The notes under the pieces are model-generated. The model was not told the origin of the DNA. It saw only the letters and a list, made by a program, of their open reading frames with translations, and searched no databases. The position numbers and the translations under genes are program-made. From Aplidium turbinatum (Eukaryota; Chordata; Ascidiacea; Aplousobranchia; Polyclinidae): DNA of 64,000 nt. The stretch is taken from assembly GCA_918807975.1 (NCBI GenBank), contig OU964930.1:11030372-11094371 (forward strand), in the 5' to 3' direction. Shown here in pieces: positions 38,542 to 47,957 of this stretch; the first letter of the stretch is position 1, and each line of letters starts with the position of its first letter.

Positions 38542-40035
38542 CAGTGATGTACGCGCATACAAAAAATATTGACGCCGATAGCGTAAACGCAAACGTTGGA
38601 AAAACCATACGCCGTAAGCGTCAACGTAACTTGTAAAAAAAGTTGGCGGCGTCAGCGCATACACTAGCGTAAACTAATTTTGTTTGCTAGGTGCCAAACA
38701 TTCACACGGAGCCATTCCGTGTCAATTCACACAGTCAAGAAAATCAACCTCTTCGATTTTTCTTAAATTTTACACACCTTTTTATTATCCTATATGATGA
38801 ACACCTGCAAAATTTGAGTGAAAATTATTACGATACACGAGAGTTATGAAGCATTTAGTTTGGGGGGGTCTGCCGAGGGGGCACATATTTTTTAATTTTG
38901 GCCATGTTTGAGGCCCTATTACTGCTAAATTAAATTAGGTAAGAACCCAAATTTTTTACATGTGATAGTACTTCTACCAAATAGTGAAGAAACAACATTG
39001 TTCACATTGTCACTCTAAAAGGTCAAAGGTTATAGACATCCAAAGTTGGCCGTTTCCAGCTCTCGGCTAAAATTTTCCAAAATTTGAAAACCTTGCCAAG
39101 ACCCTATTTTTGATTGGTTTTGGCTGAAATTTAGTAGAAATGTTGTTTACAGGATTCTCTATGAACTGAGAAAATTTCAGTACAAAATATTAAAAGGGTT
39201 TTGAGGTATTTAATGTGAAACATGGGTCGAAATGAAAAAAAGCAAAAAGTGGGGTCCTTTTAATACCCCGGTTACCCATGACCCCAGTGAAAATTTGCAC
39301 TGAATTTTTTTTACATATTCACTAAGATATGACAAGTCTACCATGCAAAATTGATCCATGGTTCTCAATGTTTTCTTATAGAAAGTATTCGTCAAAGTTT
39401 GGACAAAAACGCTAAAAATTAGAAATGAAAAATTCAAGGGGAGTAGGGGTGATCATTATTTTATTTTGCTATTGGCTATATAAAGTGTTCTAGATGACAG
39501 TAGCAATATTATGTGCTTGACAAATAAAAATGTAGACCTATGAATAATTTTTGCAAGACGTTTTATGCATAAAGTTTAAGACATTATTATCTTTATGTGT
39601 TTTGGTTACACTGTCCGATATCGTTTTGTTCGATCTTTTGGTATTAAATTTTCTTTAATTGCATAAAGAAGAAGAAGTATATAACATCAGAATGCCAAGT
39701 TAATGCAAGCCGAAATTTTGTTCACAAATTCACTAAGACGTGACAAGTCTACCATGCAAAATTGATCCATGGTTTTCAGTGTTTTCTTACAGAAAGTATG
39801 CGTCAAAGTTTGGAGAAAAACGTTAAAAATTACAAACGAAAAATTCAAAAAAAAATACAACAATATTGAACTATATATATATACTAGAAAACATTTGAAG
39901 TGTATTTTTGATTGTGATTCTAGCAATTGTTATATATTTGACAACTGTAATGTAGAGCCTATATATATATACCATGTAGACGTGGTCCTCATTATCAGTA
40001 AACAAAATGGCAAATTTTGTCATAATCTTCATTGC

Positions 40036-41480
40036 TCAGTTTGTATTGTTGTCCAGAAGAACCATGGATACTCGGCTCAGCAATTGAACAAATAATGTCA
40101 TGAAATGGAATCCAGCATGTTTGTTGATGTCTGATAGTCTGGGCCAGTTTAAACATTTGTTGCTTTTGTTTAGTATCATAAACTGAACATTGAAGTCTTG
40201 CGTTTCATAGCTTTTTTCACAAATAATGCCAATGTACCAATCAAAATCATATCTGCAAGCCACATATTGGCCTACATTTGCATCATTTTCTGGGGGTTGT
40301 GATTGACCTCGTACCACATCCACAAGGGTATGTGAAATATCATTTGACAGTCGACGCATTTTCTAAGACTCACATGATTGTGGAATAAAAGTATGATGTG
40401 ATCTCGTGCCTGTTATTGTTTTACACAATGCATATCGCTTTTCCAATTCAAATTTTGTGTTGAGGTCTTGAATTTCAGTTGAAGAAACCCAAATATGTTT
40501 AAACCCAGAAATGTGATCTTGCTCCCATTGAAAAAGATCTTGTGGTGTGAGAATTTGGTTGGTGGTTGCTGCGTGAAGACTTGCACGACTGCACTGCACA
40601 TGCAGCTAATTTTTTGGTGGTTTTACCAACTCCATCACATAGACTTTTGCCATGAGATGTAGCAAATAAATGCCACTCAGCTTCAATTCCAAAATCTGTT
40701 GAATGATGGCAAAGATTGATAAAAATTTTACGGTTTTTGTATTGTGAAGCAGCACCATCGCTGAAATAGATCATTTTTTCACATTACCAAGTGATTTGAT
40801 AATTGGAATTATTTGGTTAATGAATGTATGCATTGTGCTTGTTGAATGTTCCAAGTGATCTGATATTGCAACCAAATTTTTTAATGTTAAAGCTCCATCT
40901 TTTTGTAGTCTATTACAAAAGGGTGAAGGGTTGCCAGGAGTGTTGTCCCAATGGAACCCTTGCATGGCATCTTGGACAATAAATGAGTAGAGTAGTTCTC
41001 AGCAAAATCAAGTAGTACTACGACTTCATCATCAGCTAAATTTTGTTTCAAGTAACTTGATTGTGATTTGCTAATGAAGTGATGGGTCTTCTAAGCTGTA
41101 TTTGGTACATTACGACTCAGCTCTTCGGAGCTGAGTATCTGCTTTGTTTCTACTTTTTATGTTTGATTGTAATATTGACCATCTTGAGTTGAGCCTGATG
41201 CAAATAAATAAGTAAATAAAAGCAAGAAAGGTGTCACACAATGATTCAATAAAGTCATCCAGGCTTTTTAGCTGCTCAGTTAATTGTCGTTCTATCAGTA
41301 TGAGCCCATTGCTTGTCCCTTATAGTATCATCAAGATCATACTGGTTGCTGAATGTATCAATTAAGTAGCTCTTCAAACATTCTCTGCCAGAGCAATCAT
41401 TGCACAAACTCATCATGCATTCTTTGTTAGAATTATGGAACACACCAATTTTCCAAATAGTCTGTGTATGTCAGCTTATC
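40036..41480 (-). pseudogene. Decayed transposase of the CACTG element
   Basis: On the - strand, in order: a Cys pair (ECMMSLCNDCSG, about 41405), KSQSSYL and DFAENYS (about 41030), GFHWDNTPGNPSPF (about 40950), YFSDGAASQYKNRKIFINL (about 40765), AEWHLFATSHGKSLCDGVGK (about 40670) and a C-terminal part down to 40036. Acidic residues in DFAENY and FSDGAA could be the DDE triad (inference). At least four frame changes, plus a LINE insertion. I recall the DGAASQYKN...FFATSHGKxxCDG motif from unannotated transposon proteins of cnidarians and fish, but cannot name its family. Confidence 0.65.
41095..41225 (+). mobile_element. Short LINE 3'-end insertion with a TTCG hairpin
   Basis: Begins near CTGTATTTGG, contains CTCAGCTCTTCGGAGCTGAG (41117-41136, an 8-bp perfect stem with TTCG loop), and ends in AAATAAATAAGTAAATAAA. 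This looks like the conserved 3' stem and A-rich repeat tail of a CR1/L2-type LINE. Interrupts the transposase pseudogene. Confidence 0.6.
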
Positions 41481-41602
41481 AGGTTCTTCGGCTTGCATTA
41501 ACATGGCATTCTGATGTTATATACTTCTTCTTCTTCATGCAATTAAAGAAAATTTAATACCAAAAGATTGAACAAAACGATATCGGACAGTGTAACCAAA
41601 AC

Positions 41603-43717
41603 GGGTCTGCTACTATTCGGCGAGTCCGATTCGGCGAGTCCGATTCGACTAGTCCGATTCGGCGAGTTCCCTATTCGGCGAGAGCCCTTTTCGGCGAGTG
41701 CCCTATTCGGCGAGGTTTTGAAATTTTTGAAAGGAAATTATCGGGTACCGTAGCCTAATTATAATTGCCGTTTTTACATCGTTTTAACGTCGCTAAACGT
41801 TGAAATCGTACAGAAAGGAATAAAAAGAAAATGTTTGAACTATTAAATTAAAATTCGTCATGTCAGTTCGGTTGTTTTTATTTCTGACCATCATATGAAA
41901 AACAATACACGTCAACATAGCAAAGGTAGAAGCGACAAAACGCGAACGTTAAAACGTGCTTGAATTCGTCATGTCAGTTCAGTTGTTTTTCTTTCTGATC
42001 ATGATATCAAAAAACGTCAACATAGCAAAGGTGTAGAAAAAGGTAGAAGCGACAAAACGCGAACGTTAAAACGTGCTTGTGACCGAAGTAAGTTATTGAG
42101 TTGAAAGAAATTTGGCACGGTCGCAACACTTTCAGAAAAATTTAAGATATGAAGGAAAAATAAAACAAAGAAAATGTTACAAAAGAATAATAAAATAGAT
42201 CATGTTTATGTCTATAAGTTAGTACTTTTGAATAGTTAAAATGATTAGTTTGGACCAACAAATGTGTGGCCTACAGCTTGGATTGAATGGAAATTATCGG
42301 GTACCGTAGCCTAGTTATACCGACCAGCAAAAAATTGTTCCAAGAACACAATTCATTTTTACATTGTAGTAACAGAATGAAAAGGCTAAACAAATGTGTG
42401 GCCTATCGTGTTAACGTCGCTAAACGTTGAAATCGTGTAGAAAAGGGAGCTTTTGCTGACTAGGATACTTTGAAACTGAGAAACATTCACAGAAGCCCTA
42501 CGATTTGTTTCAAGAACCCATTTAGCATAACATTTCATTTGTACATTGATTCAACGTCTGAATACATTATCTTAAAAATGCAACGCAATCTGCAACACGA
42601 AAACGGGCGTATTACAGCGAATTAAAACTTGAAAGCTGGTCAGCCATAAGTTGCGATATTGCAGTGAAAAGGGAGCAATATCAAGTCGAAAACTTAATCA
42701 AACGTCTCTCTGTAACTATTTTCAAGAGCTGTTTACGGATGTCAGCAACTTTTAAATTTATTAAAGGTGACGTGCTATTGAATTGATGTAAACATGAATG
42801 ATTTTGCTTTCAACAGGTATATTTTCAAGCATATGATCAAGTTAGTATTTTCATTCCATTTACAGTATACCTTTTAGTAAACCTTTTCATCTCTTGTTTC
42901 ATGCTAATAAATCTAGTTCGTTGCTAAACTTTATGTTGCGCTTAGCTTAAAGAGTCGCAGTCCATCAACCGCTAGCCAACGCAGACGCATAGCATGTGTT
43001 TTGGTCGAGCTTTGTTTATAATAATTAACGGTAGGTCGAACGTAGCGATAACTCCGAGTGTGGCAATAAAAGCAATCCTAGTGTGACGACATAATTACGT
43101 CATCCATCTGCGTGACATTTCGCTGAATTTACGTTGCTGCTGAAACACGCTTTCGCCCCCACGGCCAAAAAAATAGTTAGGCGCCTATGATTTTAACTAT
43201 TCAAAAGTACTAACTTATAGACATAAACATTATTTTTTTTGTAACATTTTCTTTGTTTTATTTTTCCTTCATATCTTATATTTTTTTTAAGGTGATGCAA
43301 CCTTGCCAAATTTCTTTCAACTCAATAACTTACTTCGGTCACAAGCACGTTTTAACGTTCGCGTTTTGTCGCTTCTACCTTTTTCTACACCTTTGCTATG
43401 TTGACGTGTATTGTTTTTCATATGATGGTCAGAAATAAAAACAACTGAACTGACATGACGAATTTTAATTTAATTAATAGTTCAAACATTTTATTTTTAT
43501 TCCTTTCTGCACGATTTCAACGTTTAGCGACGTTAAAACGATGTAAAAACGGCAATTGCGATTAGGCTACGGTACCCGATAATTTCCTTTTAAAAATTTC
43601 AAAAACTCGCCGAATAGGGCACTCGCCGAAAAGGGCTCTCGCCGAATAGGGAACTCGCCGAATCGGACTAGTCGAATCGGACTCGCCGAATCGGACTCGC
43701 CGAAACGGGCCATTCCG
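41603..43717. mobile_element. CGGCGAG long-TIR element, perfect 9-bp TSD
   Basis: Left end GGGTCTGCTACTATTCGG and right end (inverted) CGGAATGGCCCGTTTCGG. Both lead into tandem CGGCGAGTCCGATT units, then inverted arms of more than 500 bp (about 41603-42230 and 43195-43717). Flanked by a perfect 9-bp duplication AACCAAAAC (41594-41602, 43718-43726). The left arm holds a direct duplication (about 41845-41960 and 41960-42075). The 2.1-kb element has no recognisable transposase. The 9-bp TSD and long TIRs fit Mutator-like elements. Confidence 0.87.
42230..43195. other. Central loop of the CGGCGAG element
   Basis: No conserved ORF. Partial repeats of the arm occur (GGTACCGTAGCCTAG near 42300; AACGTCGCTAAACGTTG near 42413). 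No captured host exon was recognised. Confidence 0.45.
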
Positions 43718-44648
43718 AACCAAAACACATAAAGATAATAATGTCTTAAACTTTATGCATAAAACGTCTTGCAAAACTTATTTATAGGTCTATATTGTCG
43801 TTTGTCAAGCACATAATATTGCTACTGCCATCAAGAACATTTTATATAGCCAATAGCAAGATAAAATAATGATCACCCCTACTCCCCTTAAAGTTTTTAT
43901 TTCTAATTTTTAGCGTTTTTGTCCAAACTTTGACGAATATTTTCTATAAGAAAACATTGAGAACCATGGATCAATTTTGCATGGTAGACTTGTCATATCT
44001 TAGTGAATATGTAAAAAAAAATTCAGTGCAAATTTTCACTGGGGTCATGGGTAACCGGGGTATTAAAAGGACCCCACTTTTTGCTTTTTTTCATTTCGAC
44101 CCATGTTTCACATTAAATACCTCAAAACCCATTTAATATTTTGTACTGAAATTTTCTCAGTTCATAGAGAATCCTGTAAACAACATTTCTACTAAATTTC
44201 AGCCAAAACCAATCAAAAATAGGGTCTTGGCAAGGTTTTCAAATTTTGGAAAATTTTAGCCGAGAGCTAGAAACGGCCAACTTTGGATGTCTATAACTTT
44301 TGACCTTTTAGAGTGACAATGTGAACAATGTTGTTTTTTCAATATTTGGCAGAAGTACTATCACATGTAAAAAATTTGGGTTCTTACCTAATTTAATTTA
44401 GCAGTAATAAGGCCTCAAACATGGCCAAAAATAAAAAAAATGTGCCCCCTCGGCAGACCCCCCCAAACTAAATGCTTCATAACTCTCGTGTTTCTCAATA
44501 AATTTCACTCAAATTTTGCAGTTGTTCATCATATAGGATAGCGAAAAGGTGTGTAAAATTTAAGAAAAATCGAAGAGGTTGATTTTCTTGACTGTGTGAA
44601 TTGACACGGAATGGCTCCACAGTATAAACCACTCGAAACAAGTTTTAT

Positions 44649-44775
44649 TTCGAATTTCCACGAAGAAACACACGCATCTGAAAGTGTTTATCTGACATTT
44701 TACTGTGTTTTGGTTCCAATATGTCTTTGCCCATTGAAAACATTCTTTCAACTACAGCGCTGGAAGGTATTGGCG
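44649..44775 (-). pseudogene. hAT transposase C-terminal (dimerisation) fragment
   Basis: The - strand reads NTPIPSSAVVERMFSMGKDI, then LEPKHSKMSDKHFQMRVFL and a stop. VERxFSxGKD and MSDxxFxxxVFL are the hallmark of the hAT C-terminal dimerisation domain; it is close to the copy at 58349-59116. Belongs to the 38542-44955 relic. Confidence 0.8.
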
Positions 44776-44959
44776 TGTTGTAGTGAAAAAAATACATTAA
44801 CAAGTATGCGTTGACGCTAAAAAAACGTGAAAACTTTACGACGTAGCATCAAGCGCAAACTATCCAAAAAAATATGGCCGCAAGCGTTAGCGTAAACAAA
44901 AAGTCTACGCCGCAAGCCTGCGGCGTAGAATTTGCGACATATACGTACATCTCTGACCC

Positions 44960-45125
44960 CAAGTGATATTACATAGCTGTCTACTTTTGCGTGTGTATCT
45001 CTGTTGATACTAACTGTTAACTTCAATATAGTCATTGTCTTTATTAGTTTGTTTACCTTATATAACTGAAAGATGATAAGCATTCTGCTTTGCAACATCT
45101 GATACGTTATTATTATAACAAAATC
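44960..45125 (+). mobile_element. LINE 3'-UTR fragment
   Basis: Shares ATAGCTGTCTACTTTTGCGT and TTATTAGTTTGTTTACC with the 3' end of the LINE at 36530-37630. It directly abuts the right flank of the hAT relic. Confidence 0.7.
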
Positions 45126-45159
45126 CTTTAGATACAATCTATTTCGTCACCAGAACACT

Positions 45160-45300
45160 TCGTCCCCTGATTTTGTCCTCTGAAAAGATCAAGAGAAAAA
45201 ATAGAACAAAGCCGAAGTCGCTGATTGGAGTTTCCGCAAACATTTTAAAATTTTCACTTGGAATTAATCATTGAATTTTTCCGGACCACCACAAAATAAG
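45160..45300. repeat. Fragment of the CCGCAAACATTTT repeat family
   Basis: AGAACAAAGCCGAAGTCGCT and GTTTCCGCAAACATTTTAAA match the foldback element at 54745-55549. Confidence 0.65.
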
Positions 45301-45859
45301 TGTAACTTTTTCTTTGTAATTTTGTCTAGAAATGTGAGTGGGAAGTGAGAATAGATCATTCCAGTGAGGCAGCTCGTTATCATTTGTAATGGAGGGGCTA
45401 CAATGTTAATTTGATTTGTGTATTGACCGGTGATGATCCTAAAAGTTTTAAAATATAATATGCAAGAATAATCAATGAACCGTTACGTAGCCTATAGCTT
45501 AGCTATAAAACACCGATTACCTACATTGTGATACTAATTGATGCTACTACAGCTAAAAAATCCCAATGCAATTGCTCCGCACTGCCTTGCTTCTTTCCTG
45601 TTACGGTAGGCTCCGTCACAATGAGCAAAAGTCATACATAGGGGCTGTCATGCAATACAGCTCCGATCTTGATATTTTCAAGGGAAAAGTTTTGAAATGT
45701 TTGCAGGAACTCCATCAGCAACTTCGGCTCTGTTGTATTTTTTTCTCGGTTTTTTCAGGGGTTGAAGGTTGCACCCTAATCCTTCTTCATTATAAACTTC
45801 TTTCGAATTCAACTCCAGCTCATAATGAGTCATGAGCCTTTGAGGGTGATAGGCTAGGC
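45301..45859. other. Intergenic, nothing recognised
   Basis: An 89-codon + strand ORF (45566-45835) has no recognisable domain. Confidence 0.4.
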
Positions 45860-46399
45860 CAGGGATGCCAACCTGCGGCCCACCTGAGATTTTTGTGCAG
45901 CCCGCTAATCATTTTCACTCCAAGTAGTATTTTCAACTTGGAATCTTATAGCCTAATTAAAATGTACCAGTTAGTTTTTAGGGGCGTAGCAATGGTAGTA
46001 TGGGAGCAATAGGATTATATATAAGTCCGATTATATCTAAAGTCCGATGACTCAGTAGAGCAGCCATCTTAAAAAGATTTCAAATATTGCTACCCGAAAT
46101 AAAACAGTTCATGGAGAGAAAGAAACAAAATGTGAACTTGATAGAAAATGAAAAAATGGTTGAATGATTTGTCTTTCTTGGTTGACATCACAGAAATGCT
46201 AGCTAAGCTCAATTTGCATTTACAAGGGAAAGGTCAGTTGTGTACTTCAATGTTCGAGCAAATAAGTAACTTAGCTTTACCAGAAAATTAAAACTTTTCA
46301 TAGCACAACTGAAAGCTGGCCCAGAAAGCCTGGCTCACACTGTATATTTTTGTAGTCTATGTGAAAGAGCTCAAGACTGTTCTGTAAACTATGAAAAGT

Positions 46400-46616
46400 C
46401 GGAATGGCCCGTTTCAGTGAGTCCAATTCGGTGAGTCCAATTCGGTGAGTCCGATCCCTTAACGGGGGATTTTTCAATTTTTTTTTTTAATTATTGGGTA
46501 CCGTGGCCTAATTATCATTGCCGTTTTAGGGTTAGGGGTTAGAGGTTAGGAACTCACCGAATCAGACTCAACAAATCGGACTCACCGAATCGGACTCACC
46601 GAATAGTAGCAGACCC
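46400..46616. mobile_element. CGGCGAG-family MITE (217 bp), perfect 9-bp TSD
   Basis: Starts CGGAATGGCCCGTTTC and ends GTAGCAGACCC, exactly the two ends of the 41603-43717 element, with CGGTGAGTCC units. Perfect 9-bp duplication ATGAAAAGT (46391-46399, 46617-46625). It contains a telomere-like tract TTAGGGTTAGGGGTTAGAGG (about 46526-46546). Confidence 0.9.
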
Positions 46617-46839
46617 ATGAAAAGTATGCTAAGTTATATGAATTACCGGTTTGCTTGTAGAATTGAGGATTTGCTTGAAGAAGTTACAGTCAGATTTTCC
46701 GACTTCAAAAAGATTGAAATTGAATTAAAATTATTCAGTGACCCAGTTTCATTTCAGTCTGATAAAGCGCCACCCGAATTCCAACTTGAACTGATTGAAC
46801 TGCAAAGTCGAGAAAGTTTGAAAACTTTCCAGAGAACAC

Positions 46840-46945
46840 ACTCTTCCTCTTCCAGAGAACACACACTTCCAAAGACACACACTTCCAACACACACACTTC
46901 CTCTTCCAGAGAACACACACTCCAGAGAACACACTCTTCCTTTAT
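46840..46945 (+). repeat. ACACAC/TTCC microsatellite
   Basis: CCAGAGAACACAC, CACACACTTCC and related units repeat about eight times, interrupting the hAT transposase and giving spurious Cys/Val-rich ORFs on the other strand. Confidence 0.8.
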
Positions 46946-47957
46946 TTTATAAAGAATTACATCCATGTAATTTAATAAATTAGTTAGTTTGTCCAGAATA
47001 TTATTGTGCATGGTGGGCAGCACGTATTGTTGCGAGCAGTTATTTTCATCTATGAAAAACTGCAGAAAGAAACAGACTGACCGACAAACACTTAGCAAAC
47101 ATCTTAAGAATCAAGACAACGTCCTTTAATGCAAATGTTGATAACATCTTAGCTGGAAAACAATATCAAAAACATTGTAGAAATAAATTTTTGTTTCTTT
47201 CTATGTGTGCGTTATTTGTTCCTATTTTCAAAGATGAAATTAATGGTTTTTAATTATTACTTTATGTACTCGTTTTTCTTGAAATTTAATAGGTTCTGCG
47301 GCCCATTGAATTATTTTAAAAAACTGTGACAATGCGGCCCACTACAAAGATTGGACATCCCTGGGCTAGGCTATACGTTATTTTTGGCATTATTCAATCA
47401 ATCAATCAATCGTTTATTTATCAAAAAACAAAACACAAAAGTGACATAAAACAATAATACATACAATGTTGAGGTTTTGTTATTGATAGGGAGACAACGA
47501 AACGACCATACGGTCAACTAGTCAGTTGCCACCCTGGAAAGAATAATTTGAGTTATGAAACTAATCAACAATTTAACCAAATTAGTTACAATCAAAAAAG
47601 AAAACACAAACAAGACTAATACTTCGACTAGTAGCTTACAATTAATTGTCAGCTTCATAAAATTGTGTGCGAGATTTTCCAACAAATAGTAATCATGAAA
47701 ATCAGTGGACACTGGACACCATGACAATAGACATTGTTGAATGTAAGAGCTTAGGCCAAATGAAGACCCACTTATCAAGTATCATAACTTTGCAAAGCTG
47801 ATGCTTTGCTATGTTTTTGAAATCATAAAAAGATAACTTTTTGAGATTGCTTGGAACCTCTGACCACACCACTGGTCCAAATACTTGTATGGATTTTTTG
47901 CCAAATTCTGTATTAGTGCGTTTAACAAAATAATTATTGTTTGCTTGATATCTAGTG

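Larger units (their letters stand above)
39609..41592 (-). mobile_element. CACTG-ended (CMC-like) DNA transposon at the palindrome centre, TA TSD
   Basis: Terminal inverted repeats of about 107 bp, nearly identical, starting CACTGTCCGATATCGTTTTG. Flanked by TA on both sides (39607-39608, 41593-41594). CACTG ends with a 2-4-bp target suggest the CACTA-Mirage-Chapaev group (inference). A - strand transposase-like gene with several frame changes occupies about 41480-40036, and a LINE 3' end is inserted in it (about 41095-41225). Confidence 0.75.
38708..44618. mobile_element. Foldback element with two ~900-bp inverted arms
   Basis: Arm 1 (38708-39608) and arm 2 (43718-44618) are reverse complements of equal length and, by eye, around 90% identical; both start GGAGCCATTCCGTGTCAATT. 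With the two insertions removed the centre reads GTGTTTTGGTTAACCAAAAC, a perfect palindrome. No ORF of its own. A segment near 39300-39430 is also present inside the CACTG element at 39725-39850, so the two families are related. Confidence 0.82.
38542..44955 (-). mobile_element. hAT relic upstream of GAK, hosting three further elements
   Basis: Ends CAGTGATGTACG (left) and, inverted, CAGAGATGTACG (right); the 8-bp flanks ACCCTGAG and ACCCCAAG match at 6 of 8. A hAT dimerisation fragment lies near the right end on the - strand (44649-44775). The remainder is a 5.9-kb foldback insertion (38708-44618) with its own inserts. Confidence 0.72.
46145..47125 (+). pseudogene. hAT transposase pseudogene (GTF2IRD2/ZBED5-like)
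   Basis: LNDLSFLVDITEMLAKLNLH then LQGKGQL (about 46155-46235) matches the DLAFLTDITxHLNxLNLxLQG segment. RFSDFKKIEIELKLFSDPVS and PPEFQLELIELQS (about 46700-46805) match the next conserved block. MVGSTYCCEQLFSSMKNCR (about 47010-47065) is the dimerisation motif. Order and strand are consistent; a MITE, a microsatellite and frame changes break the gene. Confidence 0.8.
45860..47363 (+). mobile_element. hAT element with decayed ZBED/GTF2IRD2-type transposase
   Basis: Inverted ends CAGGGATG(C/T)CCAA with GCGGCCCAC subterminal, perfect 8-bp duplication GGCTAGGC (45852-45859, 47364-47371). + strand transposase pieces lie at about 46145-46290 and 46617-46830 plus a C-terminal part near 47000-47125. 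A 217-bp MITE (46400-46616) and a microsatellite interrupt it. Confidence 0.87.

Noticed and set aside
46735-47098. Cys/Val-rich ORFs on the - strand
   Set aside because: Antisense translation of a CA/TTCC microsatellite and hAT transposase.
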